Assembly (NCBI RefSeq): GCF_050467285.1
Contig: NZ_JBCMUN010000009.1
Location: forward strand, 558,001 to 622,000
DNA: 64,000 bases
Source of the DNA: Paenibacillus_E oryzisoli_A
Lineage (GTDB): Bacteria; Bacillota; Bacilli; Paenibacillales; NBRC-103111
Direction of reading: 5' to 3'
Below the pieces are notes generated by a model that had not been told where the DNA came from, did no database searches, and saw nothing but the letters and a program-made list of their open reading frames with translations. The position numbers and the translations under genes were made by a program. Shown here in pieces: positions 1-6,954 of the stretch; the first letter of the stretch is position 1; each line of letters begins with the position of its first letter.

Positions 1-10
1 CTCTGAAATA

Positions 11-81
11 AACTGGAGGTTTTCCAGTTCAGGAAGCTCTCTGTCGCCGATTCGGCACAATGAACTGGAGAAATTCCAGTT
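11..81. repeat. Two copies of a 19-bp palindrome
   Basis: AACTGGAGGTTTTCCAGTT (11-29) and AACTGGAGAAATTCCAGTT (63-81) are both inverted repeats with AACTGGA/TCCAGTT arms, 52 bp apart. No gene is visible around them. The function is unknown; they could be an intergenic repeat family or the end of a regulatory region that starts outside the window. Confidence 0.6.
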
Positions 82-342
82 GAGCGTATGGGGAGTGTTA
101 GAAGCGCGTTGAAATCCATCAACTATATGAATGACAAGAGAGCGCAGAGAGCGCATGGTAGCTCCCCCCTCCCTAAGCTGCCTCCAAAACCTGCAAATAA
201 GCATCTTTTCTGCGCAAATCGCCTCGGTTTTCGAAAATGCCTGCGCAGAAGCAGGCTTTTATCTCCATTTCCGCTCATTTGGAGGAAACTCGCATAAAAA
301 CCTGCCATTTCGCAGGCATTCAGCCAAATGAGCCCCATTTGC
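82..342. other. Intergenic stretch with short hairpins
   Basis: No open frame here has a ribosome binding site or recognisable product. Hairpins of the form CCTGC-N6-GCAGG occur at 239-256 (as GCCTGC/GCAGGC) and 301-316, with a third at 351-366 that acts as a terminator. The first is followed by TTTT on the + strand. Confidence 0.5.
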
Positions 343-368
343 AAAAAAAGCCTGCTTTATCGCAGGTT
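343..368 (-). terminator. Rho-independent terminator
   Basis: Stem CCTGC/GCAGG (351-366) with a 6-base loop. On the - strand it is followed by seven T (343-349), placing it downstream of the DUF1697 gene. On the + strand a shorter T run follows, so it may work both ways. Confidence 0.7.
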
Positions 369-445
369 TTTCAAGTTAACTCAGCCGATTTATCTGCCTC
401 TGCCGCTTACAACTGCCATCCCATCCAGCGCCAACTAGCCCCGAC

Positions 446-1000
446 CTACTCTGTCGCTTCAGCTAATTGAATCAGCCGGTTGATCGTCTCCCAGTTCCGC
501 GTCGTGGCGGAGACGCCGAGCTTCTTCTCCATCGTCTGGTTACTGAGCTTCGTATCACCGTAGCGCTGGCGAACCAGCACGTAGACGGTCCTGTCCACGA
601 CGACGAACGCATCCTCCCCGCTCTGCACACCCTGCAGCTTCGCTAATCCAGCTTCTGATGGCGGCTGCGCTAGCAGCGTCACATACACTTGCGGCTCTGA
701 CGCAGCTCCCTTCTGCGGAAGCGGCCAAGGCAGGCCCGCAACGATAGCCCGCAGCTCTGCGGGCGTCCGCACGAGCACCGGGATATCGTAGCCAAGCTGA
801 GCGAGCAGCGCTTCGTGAATTGTTGACTCAAGCCCCTCAGCCAGCTGCGATCCCGCCCGAAACACCACATTGCCGCTTTGAATATAGGTGGCGACATCCG
901 TATAGCCCAACCCTTCAAAAAGCTGGCGCAGCCTGTCCATTTTCACCGATTTCTGACCGCTGACATTGATGCCGCGAAGCAATGCAATATAGACACTCAT
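446..1000 (-). CDS. DUF1697 family protein
   Basis: The 184-residue product starts with the LLRGINV block and has QSGNVVF about 40 residues in, the two signatures of the DUF1697 family (PF08002). Members are soluble proteins of about 180 residues with no established reaction, so this copy is full length. The ATG at 1000 is preferred to an in-frame ATG 15 bases upstream because GGAGG sits about 8 bases before it, inside the longer reading. The gene stands alone on the - strand, with a terminator about 80 bases downstream. The family call is firm; the function is unknown. Confidence 0.85.
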   Translation of the reverse strand: MSVYIALLRGINVSGQKSVKMDRLRQLFEGLGYTDVATYIQSGNVVFRAGSQLAEGLESTIHEALLAQLGYDIPVLVRTPAELRAIVAGLPWPLPQKGAASEPQVYVTLLAQPPSEAGLAKLQGVQSGEDAFVVVDRTVYVLVRQRYGDTKLSNQTMEKKLGVSATTRNWETINRLIQLAEATE

Positions 1001-1033
1001 GTTGATCGCCTCCATCCAAAAAATTACTGAAAA

Positions 1034-1513
1034 TTATACCACACTTTCCGCCCCGCCGATGGCTTTCTCGAAGCAGAGGGAACTTGCGCATGCCACATAT
1101 TCCCCAAACCTTGGGATAGGATAATAGCCATGTTTCATATATAGGGCAAGCGCCTCCGGTTGCGGGGCTCCCGCTTCCAGGCGAATCCAGCGTCTGCCCT
1201 GCCGCAGCGCCTCCCCTTCCAGAAAAGCAAGCAGCCTCGACGCAACCCCCTGCTTCCGGTACGCCGGATCGACAAAGAAGCGCTTGAGCTCCGTGCTCTC
1301 CTCATCCATCGGCCGCAGCGCGCCGCAGGCCACAGCTCTATCGTCAATGTAGCCGACGGCAAATTTCATCGTTTTCACATAAGCCGCATGAAAGTCCACG
1401 ACAAATATATCTTCTTTCGGATAGCGCAGCATCAAATCGTCGTCCAACTTGGCAATTAATGCGTGCAAATCCGGATCGGTATCGGGCACGAAGAATAGTT
1501 TTAACTCCAGCAT
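1034..1513 (-). CDS. GNAT family N-acetyltransferase
   Basis: This 159-residue protein has the GNAT core in its C-terminal half: a strand leading to VDPAYRKQGVASRLL, the acetyl-CoA pyrophosphate loop (R/Q-x-x-G-x-G/A), then a helix and the segment ALYMKHGYYPI typical of the family end. It should transfer an acetyl group from acetyl-CoA to an amine; the substrate cannot be read from the sequence. The start at 1513 is chosen over an ATG at 1528 because GGGAGG lies just upstream of 1513. It ends 33 bases before the DUF1697 start, so the two may share a transcript. Confidence 0.85.
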   Translation of the reverse strand: MLELKLFFVPDTDPDLHALIAKLDDDLMLRYPKEDIFVVDFHAAYVKTMKFAVGYIDDRAVACGALRPMDEESTELKRFFVDPAYRKQGVASRLLAFLEGEALRQGRRWIRLEAGAPQPEALALYMKHGYYPIPRFGEYVACASSLCFEKAIGGAESVV

Positions 1514-1656
1514 TACCGGGCCTCCCATGAACTCTCTTATCTAGCAAAATAAATTTCTCTCTATCGTAACTGAACTATGTTCAATTTTCAATTTTCATTA
1601 GATCCCCCAATCCGATATACTTGAGCGTAGTATCGCAAAAAGAAAGGACGTCCCTC

Positions 1657-2433
1657 ATGTCTCAGCCCGCTCCATCCAACGACAACATCGCCCAAGTCTG
1701 CCTGCTGGCAGGTAAAATCATGCTTGAAAGCGGTGGCGAAACGTACCGCGTGGAAAGCACGATGAACCACGTCGCAGGCGCATTCGGCGCCGACCATTCA
1801 CATAGCTACGTGACGCCGACGGGCATTATTTTTGCCATTGACGGCAGCTCGCCGATCACTCGGCTAATCCGTATTTCCACTCGCTCAACCGACCTGCGCA
1901 AAGTGACGCTCGTCAATGCGATCTCGCGTCGGATCTCGCAAGGCGAGCTCCAACCGGACGAGGCGATGCGCGAGTTGACGGCCGTCGATCAAGACCAGAC
2001 GAGGTATCCCGTCTGGTTTCAGATTCTGGCAGCGGCCTTGGCCAGCGGCTGCTTCCTGATCATGTTCCAGGGCCTGTGGGCGGATTTTGCGCCCGCGTTC
2101 GTCACCGGCGGCGCCGGGCTCCTGGCGTTGACTTATTTCCACCGCCTGCTGCCGATCAAGTTTTTCGCGGAGTTTCTCGCTTCGCTGCTGATTGGCGCCG
2201 TCGCCTACCTCTTCGTCCGCACGGGGCTCGGGCAGGAGTTGAACACGATCATTATCAGTTCCGTCATGCCGCTCGTGCCCGGATTGCTCATTACGAATGC
2301 CGTCCGCGACTTGATGGCGGGCCATTTCGTCTCCGGCGTGTCCAAAGGCGCAGAAGCGTTCCTGACCGCATTTGCGATCGGAGCCGGCATTGCCCTTGTG
2401 CTATCCCTCTATGCAGGAGGTTATGCAGCATGA
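1657..2433 (+). CDS. Threonine/serine exporter, ThrE N-terminal type (YjjP-like)
   Basis: The 258-residue protein carries the LESGGETYRVE and YVTPTGI blocks of the ThrE/YjjP family (DUF1212, PF06738), then about four to five membrane segments from residue ~120 on, with the VPLVPGLLITNAVRDLM-like motif. ThrE-type exporters remove threonine and serine across the membrane; in many Firmicutes the protein is split in two, as here. The start at 1657 follows AAAGGACG; an alternative TTG at 1621 has no good ribosome binding site. Its stop overlaps the next start (ATGA), so the two subunits are translationally coupled. Confidence 0.85.
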   Translation: MSQPAPSNDNIAQVCLLAGKIMLESGGETYRVESTMNHVAGAFGADHSHSYVTPTGIIFAIDGSSPITRLIRISTRSTDLRKVTLVNAISRRISQGELQPDEAMRELTAVDQDQTRYPVWFQILAAALASGCFLIMFQGLWADFAPAFVTGGAGLLALTYFHRLLPIKFFAEFLASLLIGAVAYLFVRTGLGQELNTIIISSVMPLVPGLLITNAVRDLMAGHFVSGVSKGAEAFLTAFAIGAGIALVLSLYAGGYAA

Positions 2434-2861
2434 TGCTTATGGAACAGCTCGTGACGAGCTTTATCGCAACGGCAGCGTTTGCCATTTTGTTCAACGTGCC
2501 CCGAGGCACCCTGCTGCAATGCGGGTTCGTCGGCATGCTGGGCTGGGTGCACTACACGCTGATGACGCAGTACGCAGTCGATACGATTTTGGCGACGCTG
2601 CTCGCATCGTTCAGCGTGACCTTAGTCAGCCATTTATGCGCCAAAGCGTTCAAAATGCCGGTTATCGTCTTCAGCGTCTCCGGTATCATTCCGCTCGTGC
2701 CCGGCGGTCTTGCTTACGACGCGATGCGCAACGTAGTGCTTCACCATTATGACGTTGCGGTACAGCTGGCGGTTCAAGCCTTCCTGCTCTCCGGCGCCAT
2801 CGCGATCGGCCTTGTTTTCTCCGAAGTGCTGAATCAACTGCTGCGCAAACGTGAGGCTTAA
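2430..2861 (+). CDS. Threonine/serine exporter, ThrE C-terminal type (YjjB-like)
   Basis: The 143-residue product has four hydrophobic segments and the IIPLVPGGLAYDAMRN motif of the ThrE_2/YjjB family (DUF3815). It supplies the second half of the exporter encoded just upstream. The ATG at 2430 overlaps the upstream TGA and follows AGGAGG by 9 bases. A longer reading of the same frame extends into the upstream gene and is not credible. No terminator is obvious in the 155 bases that follow. Confidence 0.85.
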   Translation: MMLMEQLVTSFIATAAFAILFNVPRGTLLQCGFVGMLGWVHYTLMTQYAVDTILATLLASFSVTLVSHLCAKAFKMPVIVFSVSGIIPLVPGGLAYDAMRNVVLHHYDVAVQLAVQAFLLSGAIAIGLVFSEVLNQLLRKREA

Positions 2862-3016
2862 CTGCTCTGGAACTATATCATAACACTATAGCGAAATGAC
2901 TGTTTATAATTTTTGCCTATAAGCTTTATCGGAACTATATCTTGGATTTCCTGCGCCGTACCTTCTACAATGAACACATTACCACTATCAGGGAAACGAA
3001 ATGGAGCTGATTTTCC

Positions 3017-3709
3017 ATGAATGAACACGATCACGCGAGAATTTTGAGCAAGTTTAACGAAGTCGCCGAAAAATACGACAGCCAACGCAGGAAGCTGATT
3101 CCTTGCTTTGACGGCTTTTATCAAAGCGCAACGGCCCTTGTCCAAACTGCGTCCGAGCACCCTCGTATCCTTGATCTCGGTGCTGGTACCGGCTTGTTTT
3201 CATCGTATGTCTACACCAAATATCCGCAAGCCGCATTCACGCTCATCGACCTGTCCGTCGGCATGCTGGACAAAGCGAAAGAACGCTTTGACGGCATTCC
3301 TTCCGACATCACGTATATCGCAGAAGATTATACGAAGTTTACTGGAGACGCACCTTTTGACGCGGTGATCTCCTCTCTCTCCATTCATCATCTGGAGGAT
3401 AGTGAGAAGCAGGCGCTGTACCATCATATTTACGGGCTGCTGAAACCTGGCGGCGTCTTTGTCAATGCCGATCAAGTGCAAGGCAAAACGCCTTATATCG
3501 ACGAGCTGTATCGTTCAGACTGGAAGGCGAAAATCGAGGCGACCGACCTCACGCGTGACGAACTTAATGCCGCTTACGAGCGGACGAAGCTCGACCGCAT
3601 GGCGCCGCTGGACGATCAGCTGGGGTGGCTGCGCGAGTGTGGGTTTGCGGATGTGGATTGCGTGTTCAAGTCCTATAATTTTGTCGTGATGTACGGGCGC
3701 AAGCTGTAA
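3017..3709 (+). CDS. Class I SAM-dependent methyltransferase
   Basis: A 230-residue soluble protein with the SAM-binding motif I ILDLGAGTGLFS near residue 48, the acidic motif II LIDLSVGML, an AED motif, and FDAVISSLSIHHL, the post-motif III arrangement of class I methyltransferases. LLKPGGVFVNAD corresponds to motif IV/V. The C-terminal part (residues 160-230) is variable and would define the substrate, which cannot be named. It is a single gene followed by two stable hairpins. Confidence 0.8.
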   Translation: MNEHDHARILSKFNEVAEKYDSQRRKLIPCFDGFYQSATALVQTASEHPRILDLGAGTGLFSSYVYTKYPQAAFTLIDLSVGMLDKAKERFDGIPSDITYIAEDYTKFTGDAPFDAVISSLSIHHLEDSEKQALYHHIYGLLKPGGVFVNADQVQGKTPYIDELYRSDWKAKIEATDLTRDELNAAYERTKLDRMAPLDDQLGWLRECGFADVDCVFKSYNFVVMYGRKL

Positions 3710-3723
3710 AGATTAACGGATTC

Positions 3724-3783
3724 GCCGTCCCTTCGGGGACGGCAGCGTTTGCGAGCAGCATAGAGCTGCTTCGAGAATGCGCT
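3724..3783. other. Two adjacent stable hairpins, possible structured RNA
   Basis: The first hairpin is GCCGTCCC-TTCG-GGGACGGC (3724-3743), eight perfect pairs closed by a UUCG tetraloop. The second (3744-3783) pairs AGCAGC with GCTGCT around a 5-base loop and AGCG with CGCT at its base. No T run follows either, so they are not ordinary terminators. Confidence 0.45.
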
Positions 3784-3816
3784 AGCCTCTGGGAGCATGG
3801 GTTTAAATAAATTGCT

Positions 3817-3845
3817 TTGCTTATCACACGATTGTGTGCTAGTAT
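3817..3845 (+). promoter_or_regulatory. Sigma-A promoter of the cold-shock gene
   Basis: TTGCTT (3817-3822), 17-base spacer, TAGTAT (3840-3845). The spacer holds CACACGATTGTGTG (3825-3838), an inverted repeat that could be an operator. Transcription would start near 3852, leaving a leader of about 125 bases before the csp start. Confidence 0.6.
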
Positions 3846-3870
3846 TAGATTATAAATAGCTTGAACATAA

Positions 3871-3932
3871 ACTCACATATTGAAAAGTGATCATTTGTGT
3901 AATGGTGCCCTTTTCAATGTGCGAGTTTTTTT
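3871..3932 (+). promoter_or_regulatory. Terminator-shaped hairpin in the csp leader
   Basis: Arms 3871-3887 and 3910-3926 pair over 17 positions with one mismatch and one wobble, enclosing a 22-base loop, and are followed by seven T. It sits between the promoter and the csp start, so it may act as an attenuator or cold-responsive switch. The alternative is a terminator for transcription arriving from upstream. Confidence 0.6.
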
Positions 3933-3976
3933 ATTTTGAAAAAGCATGTTAATAACAATTTGGAGGTAATTTAATT

Positions 3977-4177
3977 ATGGAAACAGGAACAGTGAAATGG
4001 TTTAACGCAGAGAAAGGTTTTGGATTTATCGAAATGGAGGGCGGAAATGACGTATTCGTTCATTTCTCCGCGATTCAAGGGGACGGCTTCAAATCGTTGG
4101 ACGAAGGACAACGCGTTGAATTTAATATAGCTCAAGGCAACCGCGGTCCTCAAGCTGAAAATGTTGTAAAACTGTAA
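3977..4177 (+). CDS. csp: Cold-shock protein, CspA/CspB family
   Basis: The 66-residue product is a single OB-fold cold-shock domain. It has both RNA-binding motifs, KGFGFI (RNP1) and DVFVHFSAI (RNP2), and the usual METGTVKWFNAEKG start. These proteins bind single-stranded RNA and DNA and relieve mRNA structure after a temperature drop. TTTGGAGG lies 8-9 bases before the ATG. A promoter and long structured leader precede it, a terminator follows, and the cold-inducible YdjO-type gene comes next. Confidence 0.97.
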   Translation: METGTVKWFNAEKGFGFIEMEGGNDVFVHFSAIQGDGFKSLDEGQRVEFNIAQGNRGPQAENVVKL

Positions 4178-4186
4178 TTCATAGTG

Positions 4187-4221
4187 AACTGTCCTAAACA
4201 CATGTTGAGGGCAGTTTTTTT
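4187..4221 (+). terminator. Terminator after csp
   Basis: AACTGTCCT pairs with AGGGCAGTT (one wobble) around a 12-base loop, followed by seven T. It lies before ydjO, whose ribosome binding site begins about 8 bases later, so ydjO would need read-through or its own start. Confidence 0.75.
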
Positions 4222-4239
4222 ATCTAAGGAGGAGAAACT

Positions 4240-4470
4240 ATGTATTTTCGTAAAAAATCTTCAGAGGATCTCGTTCAAGAAAACACGAAAATATGGGCAT
4301 GCAAAAGAGAAGGTTGTAATGGGTGGATTCGGGACAATTTTTCGTTCGAACACGTCCCAACTTGTCATCTCTGCCTTTCTCCCATGATTAGCAGCTTGAA
4401 AATGCTCCCTATCGTTTCTAACTCCAATAAAAATATGAAATCTCTTCATAAAGGCAGGCTGATTTCCTAG
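4240..4470 (+). CDS. Cold-inducible YdjO-like zinc-finger protein
   Basis: The 76-residue protein has WACKREGCNGWIRDNFS followed by VPTCHLCLSPM, giving a four-cysteine C-x4-C / C-x2-C arrangement that should bind zinc. This pattern and the NGW(I/M)R-NFSFE core match the YdjO family (PF14169), named for a cold-inducible Bacillus protein of unknown molecular role. The residues after about position 58 are not conserved-looking. AAGGAGG precedes the ATG. The position directly after the cold-shock gene fits cold control, probably by read-through of the intervening terminator. Confidence 0.8.
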   Translation: MYFRKKSSEDLVQENTKIWACKREGCNGWIRDNFSFEHVPTCHLCLSPMISSLKMLPIVSNSNKNMKSLHKGRLIS

Positions 4471-4516
4471 TTTGTTGCTATCGTGTGACACAAGTTATGA
4501 AAGGGATTGACTGTTT

Positions 4517-4550
4517 GGGGAGGCTGCCTTTTGTTAGGTTGCCTCCTTTA
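4517..4550 (+). terminator. Terminator after the YdjO-like gene
   Basis: GGGAGGC and GCCTCC arms around an imperfect CC/GG extension, followed by TTTA. The T run is short, so strength is uncertain. Confidence 0.5.
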
Positions 4551-4617
4551 CATGGCCTTTTCGAATTTAAGTATCGGAAATTCATTGTGTGGAACGAATC
4601 GTAAAAAATATGGGCTT

Positions 4618-5064
4618 TCACCACAGCGTCGGCTTCGCCACCATGAACCACATCATCGTGAGCGTGATGAGGACATACAAGACCAGCGCCCGGCGCAGCT
4701 TGTCCACGATCGACTGGCGTTCGTCATGGGGCGCTTTCAACTGACGCAGCAGTGGGGAGAACGCCCGCGCGATAAAATACAGCGACGCGACCATGATGAG
4801 CACCGTCGCCACAATCCAGGACGTCGACCACGTCCACGAGGTCAGCCACGTTAGTATGATGCCGGTCGCAACGAGCACGTGGCCCGCATGCTTCGTCAGC
4901 CGAACGGTGATCCGAAACGGCTCCAGGTAGTCCGGCAGCAGCTCGAACGGGGCGGATCTGATTTTGCTTAATAATGGAAACAGAATGAAATAAGGCCCAA
5001 TGCTTAACACAACGCTACAAATATGTAAATACAGCAGTACAACATACCAAGACAATGCACTCAT
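4618..5064 (-). CDS. Four-helix membrane protein, DUF2269-like
   Basis: The 148-residue protein is almost entirely hydrophobic, with four predicted membrane helices (about residues 5-30, 55-75, 80-100, 125-145) and a charged cytoplasmic loop KAPHDERQSIVDKLRR. Its size and layout resemble DUF2269 / CopD-like integral membrane proteins. A second protein of the same general type is encoded at 9793-10296. No clear ribosome binding site precedes the ATG at 5064, so the start is uncertain. The function is unknown. Confidence 0.6.
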   Translation of the reverse strand: MSALSWYVVLLYLHICSVVLSIGPYFILFPLLSKIRSAPFELLPDYLEPFRITVRLTKHAGHVLVATGIILTWLTSWTWSTSWIVATVLIMVASLYFIARAFSPLLRQLKAPHDERQSIVDKLRRALVLYVLITLTMMWFMVAKPTLW

Positions 5065-5132
5065 CCGTTTCTGTACACTTATTGAAAGCAGTGCGCGCCT
5101 TCCCGGCTGCGCACTGCTTCGTGTCGTTCATT

Positions 5133-5471
5133 TTACTCCGCTTGCTCGAATTCGTGCACCCATACCTTCATCTGCGGCAGCCAAGGCATGCCGGGATGCA
5201 TAGACAGAATGCTGTCACGATACTCCTCAACCGTCTCATGACCTTCCATCTTGGCGTGTTCAACCGTCAACTCGCCCAGGCTTTGCTGGTAGACATTCGT
5301 AACGACAAACGATTTGCCCTCAAGCTCCATGATCTCACCGATGTCGGCATAACGTCCGTTGCGGCGGCAAGCTGTTTTCTGGCCCGCAAGTACCTTACTT
5401 ACCTCCGCTTCTTTCGTAACGAGCCGATCAATGGAACATGTCTTTGGCGGTAATGCTTCATTCACATTCAT
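5133..5471 (-). CDS. ASCH/PUA-like small protein
   Basis: This 112-residue soluble protein contains KVLAGQKTACRR (residues 27-38) and a later AKMEGHETVEEYRDSI segment. That resembles the G-x-KT-x3-R and EG-x-S-x2-EF pattern of the ASCH domain, a PUA-like beta-barrel thought to bind RNA. The match is by eye and partial. AAAGGAGGG precedes the ATG at 5471. It is transcribed leftwards and may run into the membrane protein gene that starts 69 bases later. Confidence 0.5.
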   Translation of the reverse strand: MNVNEALPPKTCSIDRLVTKEAEVSKVLAGQKTACRRNGRYADIGEIMELEGKSFVVTNVYQQSLGELTVEHAKMEGHETVEEYRDSILSMHPGMPWLPQMKVWVHEFEQAE

Positions 5472-5547
5472 GCGTATTCCCTCCTTTTACCAGACCCCAT
5501 TATAGCGAATAAACCGCAGGTAGCGCAAGCAACGCTCAAGTCACCGG

Positions 5548-5721
5548 CTACTCACGCAGCGCCTCCTTGAGCTTTGTCGCCATCGTGTCCATTGCATGGC
5601 TTGCCGGCCGCTTGGCTCCGCGCAACTTAGCGATTTCCTGCTTCAAACGGTCATTCTCCGCGGTCAGTTCCAGCACTTTGGCCACCAACTCCGCTTTATC
5701 AAGCTCATTCCAGTTGTGCAT
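5548..5721 (-). CDS. Small coiled-coil protein, unknown
   Basis: The 57-residue product has a leucine-heptad stretch from ELDKAELVAKVLELTAEND through LKQEIAKLRG that should form a short coiled coil, then a basic tail. The ATG at 5721 is chosen because AAGGGGG lies 6-9 bases upstream; the frame stays open for 22 more codons without a better start. I do not recognise the family. It lies between two leftward genes and could be co-transcribed with the ASCH-like gene. Confidence 0.6.
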   Translation of the reverse strand: MHNWNELDKAELVAKVLELTAENDRLKQEIAKLRGAKRPASHAMDTMATKLKEALRE

Positions 5722-5818
5722 TTGACGTCCCCCTTTACAATCGAATACCCCCTTGAATGCACCGGCGCCGTGAAAGCACTTCTGCATGCATAAAAGGGGG
5801 CTGAAACTGCCTTATCGT

Positions 5819-6820
5819 TTATTGACCTGCAGGAATCGCGTACAATCTGGACGATTCTTCCCAAATCTCGCCCGGTGCAAGGGATGCAAGACCAATTTGG
5901 TTAGCCGGCAAATTCACGTTCGGCGCATTGACCAGGTTGATTTGCGGCTCCGGACAGAACCACCCTTCCTGCGCGCCGTTGTTGTAAATCATCCACTGCT
6001 TGTAAGACGTGCCGATGTCATAGATCAGCTTGACGCCGTTCCGGCTGTCCGTCAGCGCCATGAAACTGCGGTTGTTTTGCGGCAGCGTTGTGTAGTGGTT
6101 GTCCATGGATTCGAAAAACGGCGACAATCCGCCGACTTTCATCTTCTCCTCATCAGCCGAAAGCGCTTGAAAATCGCCCGTCGGCAGCATACGCTCATTC
6201 AGGTGCCAGCGTTCGCCGATCGTCATTTGGAACGTATAATCGGATGCCGCGCTGTTTGACGCAAATGGCGTATTCAGCGTCGTGTGGAACGCGAGCAAGC
6301 AAGGCATCGCTTCCTTACCTTCATTATGTACGGAAACTTGCTGCTGCAAACCGAGCGCCGACAGCGTGTAGGTTAAGCGGATCGTAAATTCAAAAGGCAG
6401 AAACGCGTGCACGGAGTGCCCTTCTCTAACCTGCAAAGCAAGCGTTACTCGGCTCTCTGTCTCGTCACTGCTGAACTTTTCAACCTGCCAAGGAATGTAA
6501 TGCACAAAGCCGTGCAGATGATTGCCTGTCTTCGCTTCATTCACCGGCAGCTGATACACCTTGCCGTTCCATGGAAACTTGCCGTCTTCATAGCGGTTCG
6601 GCGGGAAAAGCACCGGAATTCCGTGAACGACCGGACGCGCTTTAAACGCTTCCATTTCTTCCGCTCCTGGCTCTCTCAGAAAGTTGTATTGATTCTCTGT
6701 ATCTCGAAATGCGATGAGATTCGCGCCTACTTCAGGCAGCACCGCCGCTTCGTAACGTCCTGCTTGCAGCCAAATCACGGGCTCACCGTGGAATGTACCT
6801 TGAAAAGCTTTCGTCGTCAT
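5819..6820 (-). CDS. Aldose 1-epimerase family protein
   Basis: The 333-residue protein has the GalM-like beta-sandwich signature (PF01263): N-terminal EVGANLIAFRD, the GIPVLFPPNRY substrate-loop motif with HGFVHYIPW containing the likely catalytic histidine, and a distal Glu region FCPEPQINLVNAPN. The family interconverts alpha and beta anomers of aldoses; this subtype's sugar is not fixed. It lies 134 bases downstream of araA in the same direction, so it may serve the arabinose pathway, though a strong hairpin separates them and it may have its own start. Confidence 0.85.
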   Translation of the reverse strand: MTTKAFQGTFHGEPVIWLQAGRYEAAVLPEVGANLIAFRDTENQYNFLREPGAEEMEAFKARPVVHGIPVLFPPNRYEDGKFPWNGKVYQLPVNEAKTGNHLHGFVHYIPWQVEKFSSDETESRVTLALQVREGHSVHAFLPFEFTIRLTYTLSALGLQQQVSVHNEGKEAMPCLLAFHTTLNTPFASNSAASDYTFQMTIGERWHLNERMLPTGDFQALSADEEKMKVGGLSPFFESMDNHYTTLPQNNRSFMALTDSRNGVKLIYDIGTSYKQWMIYNNGAQEGWFCPEPQINLVNAPNVNLPANQIGLASLAPGEIWEESSRLYAIPAGQ

Positions 6821-6850
6821 CCTCTACGTTCTCCTCCTGAAATTCCAAAT

Positions 6851-6881
6851 GAGAGCAAGACCCTGGACGGGCCATGCTCTC
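6851..6881. terminator. Hairpin between araA and the epimerase gene
   Basis: GAGAGCA-A-GACCC pairs with GGGCCATGCTCTC over 13 positions with two mismatches and a 5-base loop. The - strand lacks a real T run after it, so it may only partly stop araA transcripts; ATTTTACTTT follows on the + strand. Confidence 0.55.
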
Positions 6882-6954
6882 ATTTTACTTTAGCCCATCG
6901 GCTTTCCCGAAGTCAATGGACATAAATTATGGCGATATTGATAAATGTGACATT

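Noticed and set aside
237..470. 77-codon + strand frame near the left end
   Set aside because: It runs through three hairpins and into the antisense of the DUF1697 gene, with no ribosome binding site.
1572..1582. GAACTATGTTC as an SOS box
   Set aside because: Only three bases separate the half-sites; LexA boxes need four, and the flanks do not match.
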